Source: Chloroflexia bacterium
GTDB taxonomy: Bacteria; Chloroflexota; Chloroflexia; QHBQ01; JADMIH01
Assembly: GCA_025927935.1 (NCBI GenBank)
Contig: JAICKM010000185.1
Location: forward strand, 1-10,451
Length of the DNA stretch: 10,451 bases
Reading direction: 5' to 3'
The notes below the pieces were generated by a model that saw only the letters and a program-made list of their open reading frames with translations, searched no databases and was not told the origin of the DNA. Below are positions 1 through 5,958 of this stretch, piece by piece. The translations under genes and the position numbers were made by a program. The stretch's first letter is position 1. Each line of letters begins with the position of its first letter.

Positions 1-854
1 GTATTCGGCCGCCAGCGGATCAGGCGATTCTCCAGGCCCGTGACCAGCGTCTCCGCCGTCAGTGACACGACGGCGAGAATGAGCATGGCCGCGAAGACCC
101 CATCGGCATTGAAGGTATTCTTGGCGGTTGAGATCAGCAGGCCCAGCCCTTTGACCGCGCCCAGATATTCCCCAACGACGGCGCCCACCAGCGCAAAGCT
201 AAAGCTCGTGTGCAGACTCGCGATGATCCAGGATAGGGCCGAGGGAAGGATGACCTGGGTCGAGAGCTGCCGCGGCTTGGCTCCCAGGATGCGCGCGTTG
301 GCGACCAAGTTCCGGTCGACCTCGCGCACGCCCTGGAAGGCGTTGAAGAACACGATAAAGAAGACGAGAACGACGGCCAGGGCGACCTTGGAGGGCAGCC
401 CCAGGCCCAGCCAGATGGCGAAAATCGAGCCGAGCACAATGCGCGGGATCGAGTTCGCCGCTTTAATATAGGGGCCGAGAATATCGGACAAGAGCCGGCT
501 GCGCCCGAGCAAGATGCCGAAAATGATGCCCAGCACCACGCCGATCACAAAGCCGATCACCGTCTCTTCCAGGGTGACGGCGATTTGCTCCCAGAGCGGC
601 CCCTGCGCGGTCCCTTCCGTGGCCCACGTCCAGATCTGCTCGACAATACTGCTTGGCTGGCCGAAGAAGAAGGGATCGATCCAGCCGATGCGCGCCGCCA
701 ACTCCCAGCCGCCGACGAGCACCACCAGCAGCAACACCCGCAAGCCGGTGACTAGGAGGCGATACCGGCTGGCGGCGGGGTTGGTCGTCCAGACCGGCTC
801 CTCGTCGGGCCGGGCGGCACGGTCAGCCGGCGGGGCGTTGTTTATCGCGTTCAT
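1..854 (-). CDS. ABC transporter permease, NitT/TauT family (3' end just cut off)
   Basis: This is the inner-membrane permease of a nitrate/sulfonate/taurine/pyrimidine-type ABC importer, which would form the channel for the ATPase encoded just upstream. The minus-strand frame is open from the ATG at 854 to the window edge, giving 284 visible codons. A cytoplasmic N-terminus of about 30 residues is followed by a first hydrophobic helix rich in Leu and Val, then several further helices. The EAA-type coupling loop is visible as ARILGAKPRQLSTQ followed by VILPSA, which contacts the ATPase. The last visible residues (NRLIRWRPNT) look like a normal permease C-terminus, so little is missing. The ATG is the only possible start, because an in-frame TGA lies two codons upstream. 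It overlaps the ATPase gene by 32 bp, implying translational coupling. The substrate cannot be told from the permease, and no solute-binding protein is present in the window. Confidence 0.9.
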   Translation of the reverse strand, partial: MNAINNAPPADRAARPDEEPVWTTNPAASRYRLLVTGLRVLLLVVLVGGWELAARIGWIDPFFFGQPSSIVEQIWTWATEGTAQGPLWEQIAVTLEETVIGFVIGVVLGIIFGILLGRSRLLSDILGPYIKAANSIPRIVLGSIFAIWLGLGLPSKVALAVVLVFFIVFFNAFQGVREVDRNLVANARILGAKPRQLSTQVILPSALSWIIASLHTSFSFALVGAVVGEYLGAVKGLGLLISTAKNTFNADGVFAAMLILAVVSLTAETLVTGLENRLIRWRPN

Positions 855-1644
855 AGCTCACCATCACCTCGTCGCGCAGCGCGCCCCAGATCTCCTGATA
901 GAGTTGCATGAAGCGCGGTTCAAAGCGGATCTCGACCACGTTGCGGGGCCGCGGCAGATCGATCGGGTAGATGCCCTTGACCGTCCCCGGCCCGGCGGTC
1001 AGCACACAGACCCGATCGGCCAGGGCGATGGCCTCCTCCAGATCATGGGTGACGAAGACGACCGAGGCGGAGGTACTCGCCCACAGCCCAAGCAACTCGT
1101 CCTCCATCAGCACGCGGGTCTGTACGTCAAGCGCGCTAAAAGGTTCGTCCATGAGCAAGATCTGCGGCCCGTTAATCAGCGTCTGGGCCAGAGCCACGCG
1201 CTTGCGCATACCGCCGGAAAGCTGGTGCGGATAGTGGTTCTCGAATCCGCTGAGCCCCACGCGGCGGATCCAGTCGCGGGCTTGGTCCAGGGCGTCGGCT
1301 TTCGGCACGTCGCGGAAGAGCGGCCCGGCCGCGACATTGTGCAGCACATCCTTCCAGGGGAAGACGGCGTCGGTCTGAAACATATAGCCGATGCGCGGGT
1401 CGATACCCTGCACCGGCTTGCCCATAATAAACACCTCGCCGGCGCTGGGCGGCTCCAGCCCCGCGATGAGGGTCAGCGTCGTCGATTTCCCGCAGCCCGT
1501 CGGGCCGACCACGGCGCAGAATTCCCCCGGCTGGATGGTGAAGTTGAGATTGCGCAGCGCCGTGTAGGCCGCGCCGGTGGGCGTGCGAAACCGTTTGTAC
1601 GCGCCCCGCAGTTCAATGGCCGGGACAGGGGAGATAGCGGACAT
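823..1644 (-). CDS. ABC transporter ATP-binding protein, NitT/TauT (SsuB/TauB/NrtD-like) family
   Basis: This cytoplasmic ATPase would power the adjacent permease. At 273 residues it matches the usual 250-280 of the family. All motifs are present in order: Walker A GPTGCGKST, Q-loop YMFQTDAVFPWKD, signature LSGGMRKRVALAQ, Walker B ILLMDEPFSALD and the H-loop FVTHDLEEA. The Q-loop ending LFPW/VFPWKDV is typical of nitrate/taurine-type importers. The frame can be extended to a GTG at 1659, but those five extra codons contain the GGAGG at 1651-1655. That sequence is a well-placed Shine-Dalgarno for the ATG at 1644, so ATG 1644 is preferred. It is the first gene of the operon, and its promoter region lies at 1681-1765. 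Family assignment is secure; the substrate (taurine, nitrate, a thiamine precursor or other) is unknown. Confidence 0.95.
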   Translation of the reverse strand: MSAISPVPAIELRGAYKRFRTPTGAAYTALRNLNFTIQPGEFCAVVGPTGCGKSTTLTLIAGLEPPSAGEVFIMGKPVQGIDPRIGYMFQTDAVFPWKDVLHNVAAGPLFRDVPKADALDQARDWIRRVGLSGFENHYPHQLSGGMRKRVALAQTLINGPQILLMDEPFSALDVQTRVLMEDELLGLWASTSASVVFVTHDLEEAIALADRVCVLTAGPGTVKGIYPIDLPRPRNVVEIRFEPRFMQLYQEIWGALRDEVMVSYERDKQRPAG

Positions 1645-1680
1645 TGGCAGCCTCCACACGCATATTCGTCAGGAGCGGTT

Positions 1681-1694
1681 CACGTCATGACGTG
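1681..1694. promoter_or_regulatory. Perfect 14-bp palindrome, candidate operator
   Basis: CACGTCATGACGTG is identical to its reverse complement. It sits between the predicted -10 box (1700-1705) and the ribosome-binding site of the ABC ATPase gene. This is where a dimeric repressor would block the start of transcription. The binding protein is unknown; the operator role is inferred from symmetry and position only. Confidence 0.4.
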
Positions 1695-1699
1695 TGTTC

Positions 1700-1765
1700 A
1701 TCTTAGCCCATACGGCGTAAACGATCTGTAAACAGGGCGCCTGTTCTCATAAACGAGTTGTAAAT
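1700..1765 (-). promoter_or_regulatory. ABC operon promoter with two pairs of 11-bp direct repeats (OmpR/PhoP-family-type boxes)
   Basis: On the minus strand, the hexamers ATTTAC (1760-1765) and GTTTAT (1749-1754), then GTTTAC (1728-1733) and GTTTAC (1717-1722), form two pairs. Each pair is spaced exactly 11 bp start to start (6-bp hexamer plus N5), and the pairs are offset by 21 bp. The -10-like TAAGAT lies at 1700-1705, 11 bp downstream of the last hexamer, and there is no convincing -35 hexamer. This is the arrangement expected for an activator-dependent promoter. Direct hexamers with N5 spacing are typical of PhoP/OmpR-family regulators (for example the enterobacterial GTTTA-N5-GTTTA PhoP box). 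An inverted repeat AACAGG-N3-CCTGTT (1731-1745) lies between the pairs. Repeats are seen; regulation is inferred. Confidence 0.55.
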
Positions 1766-2084
1766 ATTCGGGGAATTCGGGAAAGGACGGCGGCTGGGGG
1801 CTGGAGTCCAGGCCGGCAGGATTGGGGCGCAACGCCCGAACGGGCGCGGAGGGGTTTACCGAGCCAGGGTGCAGCGCGCGCTGCCTAGCCGGTTATCTCG
1901 ACCTCTTGCGTCACTAAACGCAGACTTTCAGCAATCCGAACATCAATATAGAGGCCTGGGAGTTTGACACTCTATTCTTCTAAGTACGTTTCAATTGTGT
2001 CTCAAATATCTATATGAATCATATTGAGGCTCAGGAAACATATATCAAAGAGATATCATACCGATCACATAAACCATCGCCCTC
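1766..2084. other. Non-coding spacer with GC-rich to AT-rich transition
   Basis: No credible gene is seen here. The left part (to about 1900) is very GC-rich and holds overlapping hairpins (GGGCG-CAA-CGCCC at 1825-1837, alternative CGCCC-GAAC-GGGCG at 1833-1846) and the perfect palindrome GCAGCGCGCGCTGC at 1871-1884. From about 1920 the composition becomes strikingly AT-rich for this genome, with the dyad ATATG-AAT-CATAT at 2012-2024 partly framed by CTCAA and TTGAG. This AT-rich part leads into the promoter at 2085 and could serve as an upstream activating or curved-DNA region; that role is a guess. Confidence 0.5.
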
Positions 2085-2113
2085 TTGACAATGTCCTCTA
2101 ACATCTGCATAAT
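2085..2113 (+). promoter_or_regulatory. Sigma-70-type promoter for the riboswitch/GH transcript
   Basis: A perfect -35 TTGACA (2085-2090) and a -10 CATAAT (2108-2113, one mismatch to TATAAT) are separated by exactly 17 bp. This predicts a start near 2120, about 50 nt before the riboswitch aptamer. It is the best core promoter in the window. Confidence 0.8.
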
Positions 2114-2123
2114 GAACCTAGAT

Positions 2124-2154
2124 GTGCATTGTGAGCAGTGTGCTGCTCTTGCAC
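2124..2154 (+). other. Leader stem-loop near the predicted transcript 5' end
   Basis: GAGCAG (2133-2138) pairs with CTGCTC (2143-2148) around the loop TGTG. An outer stem GTGCA (2124-2128) / TGCAC (2150-2154) closes it across an asymmetric internal loop. It lies between the predicted start site and the aptamer. It may protect the 5' end or insulate aptamer folding; no function is established. Confidence 0.4.
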
Positions 2155-2171
2155 TCTACAACTTATAGTGA

Positions 2172-2257
2172 GACGCTGAAAAGGGCAAACCCATCGTGAG
2201 ATGGGGACGCAAAGCATGGAGTCTCTGTTCCCACAGAGATCGTCCTGCTACCAGCAG
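2172..2257 (+). promoter_or_regulatory. Cyclic-di-GMP class I riboswitch aptamer (GEMM-I)
   Basis: Both hallmark conserved blocks are present: AGGGCAAACC (2182-2191) and GGGACGCAAAGC (2204-2215). Between them CCCATC (2190-2195) and GATGGG (2200-2205) form a perfect stem capped by the GNRA tetraloop GTGA, as expected for the tetraloop that docks on the second helix. The second helix has TCTCTGT (2222-2228) pairing with ACAGAGA (2233-2239). The conserved 3' element is GCTACC (2247-2252), and a short closing helix GCTG (2175-2178) / CAGC (2252-2255) completes the fold. The middle G of AGGGC (2184), corresponding to G20 of the Vibrio Vc2 aptamer, is retained. That favours c-di-GMP over the cyclic AMP-GMP-sensing variants. 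It precedes a terminator and the secreted glycoside hydrolase-like gene in the same orientation. Confidence 0.9.
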
Positions 2258-2266
2258 TACTATGCT

Positions 2267-2296
2267 CCCGCTGGCGTCTCTCGCCCGCGGGTTTTT
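2267..2296 (+). terminator. Intrinsic terminator forming the riboswitch expression platform
   Basis: CCCGC (2267-2271) pairs with GCGGG (2287-2291) and GGCG (2273-2276) with CGCC (2282-2285). There is one T/C mismatch and the loop TCTCT, followed by TTTTT (2292-2296). It lies 10 nt after the aptamer and about 65 nt before the start codon of the downstream gene, so it must be conditional. CCAGC (2251-2255), which contains the closing-helix strand of the aptamer, can instead pair with GCTGG (2270-2274) in the terminator's left arm. Ligand binding would then free the terminator, predicting an OFF switch; the direction is inferred. A further hairpin GATCGC (2323-2328) / GCGATC (2341-2346) directly abuts the ribosome-binding site. 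Confidence 0.8.
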
Positions 2297-2361
2297 GTTG
2301 GCTCCCGCGTGGCGCAACTAGAGATCGCTGCCCTGGCGCGGCGATCAGGAGGTACGCACCC

Positions 2362-3486
2362 ATGCGGATGCCGAAGTTCGTTGCTGGAGCGATTCTGCTC
2401 CCTCTGTTCATGGCGCTATTGACCACCACGCTCGGCGCCGCGGCGCCCCAACCAGCGGCGGCCGCCGCGCTTCCTGCGACCAATCCGCCCTTCTTTGTGC
2501 ATTACTATCTGTGGTGGACCAATCTGCATTGGCACGACAAGCTTGGCTCCAGCTATCCCTACAACGCCTCTCCCCTCCCCCTCCCGGCTACGCTGGCCGC
2601 GAACACCTGCACCGCGACAAGCCGGTACCCAGGCAATCAACTGATCGACCTCCCCCAGGCCGGGCTTGCCACGCAAGATGATCCCGCCACCTTCGACCGT
2701 AACATCCAGCAAGCGGCCGGTGCGGGCATCCGCGGATTCGTGGTCTCCTGGGCCGGCACCGGCCAGCCCGGTCAAACCCCGGCCAGCAGCAGCTTCAACC
2801 GGCGGCTCGACAGCCTGGTCAGCCGGGTGGCGGCCTATAATGCCACCCACACCAACCGCTTCTATTTGATGCTGGGCTACGAAGGACTCAACGACAGCCG
2901 TAGCCCGCGCTCCACCAGTTGGGTGCAAAACGACTGGAGCTATTTTGCCGGCCGTTATCTGACCAATCCCGTGTTCCAGGTGCCGAATTATGGCAACAAG
3001 CCGGTTGTTATGTTCTTGCAATCCCGCTCGTTCAGCGTTGCGGCCGTCGGGGCCATCGTCAGCCCCTATATGAGCCGCATGGTAATTCTGGGCGACGAGC
3101 ATGGGCCGGCGAACTGGAACCGCGGGGTGGCGCCCTACTTCGCGGGCGACGGCTGGTACTGGGCGGCGCAAGATCCCAATCGCAATCCCGCTTCGTTCAG
3201 CCAACTGGCGAACTTTGCAGCCTTGCTGCGCTCGCAGAACAAGCTGTGGTTCGCGCCCATGAACGGGGGTTACAATCGCTCGAACTTTGGGCTGGGCAGC
3301 ACCTGTGTGCCGCGCAATAACGGGCAGACCATGCAAGCGGTCTATAATGGGAACAAAGCCTCACAGCCGAATGGCTGGATGTACATCTCGTGGAACGAAT
3401 ACGTCGAAAACACGTATCTGGAACCCAGCCAGCGCTTCGGCAGCCAGTATCTCAACCTGTTGCAGAGCATCATCGCCCATCCGTAG
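2362..3486 (+). CDS. Secreted glycoside hydrolase-like protein, GH99/GH71-type (alpha/beta)8 fold
   Basis: This 374-residue exported protein probably acts on extracellular or surface polysaccharide. Residues 1-36 form a signal peptide: basic start, hydrophobic core, Ala-rich cleavage region. The mature part starts with a first beta-strand-like FFVHYYLWW. It continues with GIRGFVVSWAGTG, FYLMLGYEG, NKPVVMFLQSRSF, MVILGDE and GWYWAAQDPN. It ends with YISWNEYVENTYLEPS near residues 342-356, then a C-terminal helix. The WNE-x-x-EN(T)-x-EP ending is characteristic of GH99/GH71-like barrels. E346 and E349 have the E-x-x-E spacing of the catalytic pair in GH99 endo-alpha-mannan/mannosidases, but substrate and activity are not shown. 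AGGAGG at 2347-2352 lies 9 nt before the ATG, fixing the start. It is alone in its transcript, with a c-di-GMP riboswitch and terminator in its leader. It could instead be a non-catalytic glycan-binding relative. Confidence 0.85.
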   Translation: MRMPKFVAGAILLPLFMALLTTTLGAAAPQPAAAAALPATNPPFFVHYYLWWTNLHWHDKLGSSYPYNASPLPLPATLAANTCTATSRYPGNQLIDLPQAGLATQDDPATFDRNIQQAAGAGIRGFVVSWAGTGQPGQTPASSSFNRRLDSLVSRVAAYNATHTNRFYLMLGYEGLNDSRSPRSTSWVQNDWSYFAGRYLTNPVFQVPNYGNKPVVMFLQSRSFSVAAVGAIVSPYMSRMVILGDEHGPANWNRGVAPYFAGDGWYWAAQDPNRNPASFSQLANFAALLRSQNKLWFAPMNGGYNRSNFGLGSTCVPRNNGQTMQAVYNGNKASQPNGWMYISWNEYVENTYLEPSQRFGSQYLNLLQSIIAHP

Positions 3487-3530
3487 CAGCAGACGGGGCC
3501 GCACGGCAATCGCCGCGCCCAACCTCGCCT

Positions 3531-3560
3531 AAAAGCCCGGTGGGGGAGGCCCCACCGGGC
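3531..3560 (-). terminator. Intrinsic terminator of the two-component operon (between convergent genes)
   Basis: An 11-bp perfect stem, GCCCGGTGGGG (3535-3545) with CCCCACCGGGC (3550-3560), has the tetraloop GAGG. The run AAAA at 3531-3534 becomes TTTT on the minus strand directly after the hairpin, so it terminates the sensor-kinase operon. It could also end the plus-strand glycoside hydrolase transcript, though without a U-tract on that side. Confidence 0.8.
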
Positions 3561-3621
3561 ACATGGCAAGCGCCGGACATGCCGCCGGCACCGGTGCCGC
3601 CCCGCCGCCTGGGTGCGCCTG

Positions 3622-5052
3622 TTATCCTGCGCCCGGCGCCATCGGCAGCCGGATCAGAAAGCAGGAGCCGTGACCGAGCCGGCTGACCACCTCCAGCGTC
3701 CCACCATGCGCGTGCGTCACCCAGTTGCAGATCGCCAGTCCTAAGCCAAAGCCCGCGGCCGGATCGTCGCGGTTGCGCGCCTGATCGGCCCGGTAGAAGC
3801 GCTCGAAGATGTACTGGAGCTGATCCGCAGGGATGCCCGCCCCGTTATCCTCGACGCGGATAATCGCCTCGGCCGGCGCGGCGGCCAGCGCGATCCGCAC
3901 CCAGCCGCCGGGCGGCGTATACTTGATCGCATTGTCCACCAGGTTCACCAGCATCTGGGTCAGCCAGATGTCGTCCCCCAGCACGGTAATCTCTGCCGCC
4001 GGCTGGCTCGTCAATGTGATCCCCTTTTCCGCGGCCAGCGAGGACATCTGGTTAGCGACGGTGTTACACAGGGCATCCAGGCGGACGGGACTCCAGGTCA
4101 GGAGGTGCTGGCCGGCGTCCGCGCGAGCCAGCGCCAGCAGATTGGTTACCAGCCGCCCCATGCGCACCGTCTCACCTTCCACCACGCTCAGGACCCGCTG
4201 GTACTCCTGCGCCGAACGCGGGCGGGTAAGGGCGATGCTGGTTTCGGTCTCCACTACGGCGAGCGGCGTCCGCAGTTCGTGGGCGGCATCGGCTGTGAAG
4301 CGCCGCTCGCGCATGAACGCGGCCTCCAGTTGGGTGAGCATCGCGTCGAGGGTCGCGGTCAACTCGCCCAGTTCATCGTGTCGCGCAGGCATACCGATGC
4401 GTAAGCCCTGGCCCAGGCCCTCGGCGCGAATGCGCTGCGCCGTTTGGGTGATCGCGGCCACCGGCGCGAGCGCGCGCCCGGCGAGAAAGTAGCCGCCAAG
4501 GCACGCAAACAAGACGAGCAGCGGCCCCGCGACGGCGAACGTGGAGAGCGTCTGCTGGAGCATCTCGTTCATCGGTTCGAGCGAACGCCCGACGAGGAGG
4601 CGGCCCACATCTGCGGGGTGATCCTCCTTCCCCACGGGGACCGTGACCGCATACAGCAGCCAGCGACCATCGGGCAGCGTAACAGCGCTGTAGACACCCT
4701 GGCCGGCCGCCTGTCTGGCCCAGGCAGGGAGCGTCAGGGGGCCGTAAGGGGCATTGTTGCTCGCCGTGAGCGTGTCGTGCATATCGTAGAACAGCAGCAA
4801 TTCTCCCGGTGCGGCGACGTCCTGAAACTTGGGGCTGTCCTCGTCACCATTGAGCGTCGCCTGGATCTCCGCGGTGCGCGCCGCGAGCTGGCGCTCTACG
4901 TCGTGCTGCAAGTTGGTGGCGAGTAGCCCGTAGATTAACCCGCCGAGGACGGCGACCAGCACGATCAGCACCCCGCCATACCAAGCGGTTAGTTGCAGCC
5001 GGATGCTCCGGTGCTGCCACCAGGCGCGCACGCTCCCGCCCGCCGGTTTCAC
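3622..5052 (-). CDS. Membrane sensor histidine kinase, PhoR/CusS-like
   Basis: This is the sensor of the two-component pair with the downstream-regulating OmpR-type protein at 5049-5747. Its 476 residues run as follows. TM1 spans about 22-45. An extracytoplasmic sensor region covers about 46-170. TM2 spans about 172-192, followed by a HAMP domain to about 245. The HisKA helix has the phospho-accepting His258 in FTADAAHELRTPL. The ATPase domain has N-box LVNLVDNAIKYTP (369-380), G1 EDNGAGIP (401-408), F-box IFERFYR (415-421) and G2 GFGLGLAI (434-441). All catalytic motifs are intact. It starts with GTG at 5052, which overlaps the regulator's TGA in a GTGA, so the two are translationally coupled. 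The sensed signal cannot be read from the sequence. The neighbouring PepSY protein suggests an envelope or metal/phosphate-type cue, which is inference. Confidence 0.93.
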   Translation of the reverse strand: MKPAGGSVRAWWQHRSIRLQLTAWYGGVLIVLVAVLGGLIYGLLATNLQHDVERQLAARTAEIQATLNGDEDSPKFQDVAAPGELLLFYDMHDTLTASNNAPYGPLTLPAWARQAAGQGVYSAVTLPDGRWLLYAVTVPVGKEDHPADVGRLLVGRSLEPMNEMLQQTLSTFAVAGPLLVLFACLGGYFLAGRALAPVAAITQTAQRIRAEGLGQGLRIGMPARHDELGELTATLDAMLTQLEAAFMRERRFTADAAHELRTPLAVVETETSIALTRPRSAQEYQRVLSVVEGETVRMGRLVTNLLALARADAGQHLLTWSPVRLDALCNTVANQMSSLAAEKGITLTSQPAAEITVLGDDIWLTQMLVNLVDNAIKYTPPGGWVRIALAAAPAEAIIRVEDNGAGIPADQLQYIFERFYRADQARNRDDPAAGFGLGLAICNWVTHAHGGTLEVVSRLGHGSCFLIRLPMAPGAG

Positions 5053-5747
5053 GGTTGCTGCCCTGCCCCGGTATCGGGCGCTGCTGTTTTCACCAGGCGG
5101 TAGCCCATTCCGCGCACCGTCTGGATGATCGCGCCGGCGGGATCGAGCTTGCGGCGCAAGCGCCGGATATACACATCGACCACGTTAGAATTGATCTCCA
5201 ATTCATCCTTCCAGACCCGCTCCTCAAGCTGGCTGCGCGACAGCACCATGCCTGGATGGGTCAGCAGATATTCCAGCAGGCGTAATTCCGTGGCAGTGAG
5301 ATCCACCGGACTGTTCGCATACCACACTTGGTGCGTCTGTAGATCCAGGCGGATGGGGCCGGCGACCAGGGAACTGCTGCGGGTCTCGCTGTCGCGGCGC
5401 AGCACGGCGCGCAGGCGGGCGAGCAGTTCGCCAAAGGCAAAAGGCTTGACCAGGTAATCATCGGCGCCCGCGTCGAGGCCCGCGATGCGTTCATCGACCG
5501 CGCCCAGGGCCGTCACGACGATGATGGGCACGCGGATTTTCCGCCGGCGCAACTCCCGGCAGACCGCGAGTCCGTCCTGGCCCGGCAGCCGCAGATCCAG
5601 CAACATAGCGTCATAGGTATTCAAGGCGCCCGCAGCCAGGGCGGCGGGGCCATCGTACACGGCGTCGACATGGTAGCCCTCCTCCACCAGGCCCCGCTGG
5701 AGCGCCTGGCTCAGCCGGCGATCATCTTCGACCAACAGTATGCGCAT
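5049..5747 (-). CDS. Response regulator, OmpR/PhoB/PhoP family
   Basis: This is the DNA-binding partner of the kinase at 3622-5052. Of its 232 residues, the N-terminal receiver domain (about 1-116) has the acidic pocket E7-D8-D9, phospho-acceptor Asp51 in LLDLRLPG, Thr79 and Lys101 in LVKPF. The C-terminal winged helix (about 128-222) carries DLTATELRLLEYLL, the recognition-helix region NSNVVDVYIRRLRRKL and the wing GAIIQTVRGMGYRL, all classic for OmpR-type regulators. It starts at the ATG at 5747 with only a weak Shine-Dalgarno (AGTGAG). It is the first gene of the operon. Its promoter (-10 at 5816-5821) shares an intergenic region with the divergent PepSY gene, and the 11-bp direct repeats there are the obvious candidate binding sites. 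Confidence 0.95.
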   Translation of the reverse strand: MRILLVEDDRRLSQALQRGLVEEGYHVDAVYDGPAALAAGALNTYDAMLLDLRLPGQDGLAVCRELRRRKIRVPIIVVTALGAVDERIAGLDAGADDYLVKPFAFGELLARLRAVLRRDSETRSSSLVAGPIRLDLQTHQVWYANSPVDLTATELRLLEYLLTHPGMVLSRSQLEERVWKDELEINSNVVDVYIRRLRRKLDPAGAIIQTVRGMGYRLVKTAAPDTGAGQQP

Positions 5748-5815
5748 CCGGTGCTCACTTTGCGTGGTGTAGAGGTCCGGCGAGACGACGCGCCGTTTCG
5801 CTGGCCGCTCTCTCT

Positions 5816-5821
5816 ATTGTA
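5816..5821 (-). promoter_or_regulatory. -10 element for the two-component operon
   Basis: TACAAT on the minus strand (preceded by GC) matches five of six consensus bases and lies about 70 bp upstream of the regulator start codon. No good -35 hexamer is seen at 16-18 bp (the best is TTTTCG/ATTTTC). The direct repeats at 5870-5913 lie about 50 bp further upstream, compatible with autoregulation. Confidence 0.5.
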
Positions 5822-5869
5822 GCACTCCCATATGAATCGAAAATGAAGATCAGCAATCCGGCGCGACGC

Positions 5870-5913
5870 GTTCATGACGAGTTCACAACCGATTCACCGG
5901 ATTGTCATAGTAC
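5870..5913 (+). promoter_or_regulatory. Four tandem 11-bp direct repeats, PHO-box-like operator of an OmpR/PhoP-family regulator
   Basis: GTTCAT (5870), GTTCAC (5881), ATTCAC (5892) and TGTCAT (5903) start at exact 11-bp intervals, each followed by five non-conserved bases. Eleven-bp units beginning GTTCA or TGTCA are the known form of PhoP boxes in actinobacteria and PhoB boxes in enterobacteria. The array lies between the divergent regulator and PepSY genes. Its last unit is 10 bp upstream of the PepSY -10 element, so it overlaps where the -35 should be. The adjacent response regulator is the obvious candidate to bind, by inference. Confidence 0.7.
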
Positions 5914-5918
5914 GCAGC

Positions 5919-5924
5919 TATACT
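5919..5924 (+). promoter_or_regulatory. -10 element of the PepSY gene, probably activator-dependent
   Basis: TATACT matches five of six consensus bases. The position for a -35 (about 5896-5901) has no consensus and is covered by the direct repeats, as in class II activation. An alternative pairing is TTGTCA (5902-5907) with CATAGT (5926-5931) at 18 bp. The 12-mer CATAGTACGYAG occurs twice around it (5906-5917 and 5926-5937). Confidence 0.5.
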
Positions 5925-5958
5925 GCATAGTACGTAGCAAATAATCCGCCGACAACAG

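Noticed and set aside
514..1731. 405-codon plus-strand open frame
   Set aside because: It is antisense to the ABC permease and ATPase, both of which have complete family motifs. Its translation is an Arg/His/Ala-rich shadow.
1825..1846. GC-rich hairpins as a terminator
   Set aside because: No T-tract follows on either strand and no gene ends nearby. The two hairpins also exclude each other.
1964..1969. A second TTGACA that could be a -35
   Set aside because: No -10-like hexamer occurs 16-18 bp downstream. The nearest candidates (TATTCT, TAAGTA) are far too close.
2416..3336. 306-codon minus-strand open frame
   Set aside because: It is antisense to the signal-peptide-bearing GH99/GH71-like gene, has no recognisable domain or ribosome-binding site, and its amino-acid make-up is that of a shadow.
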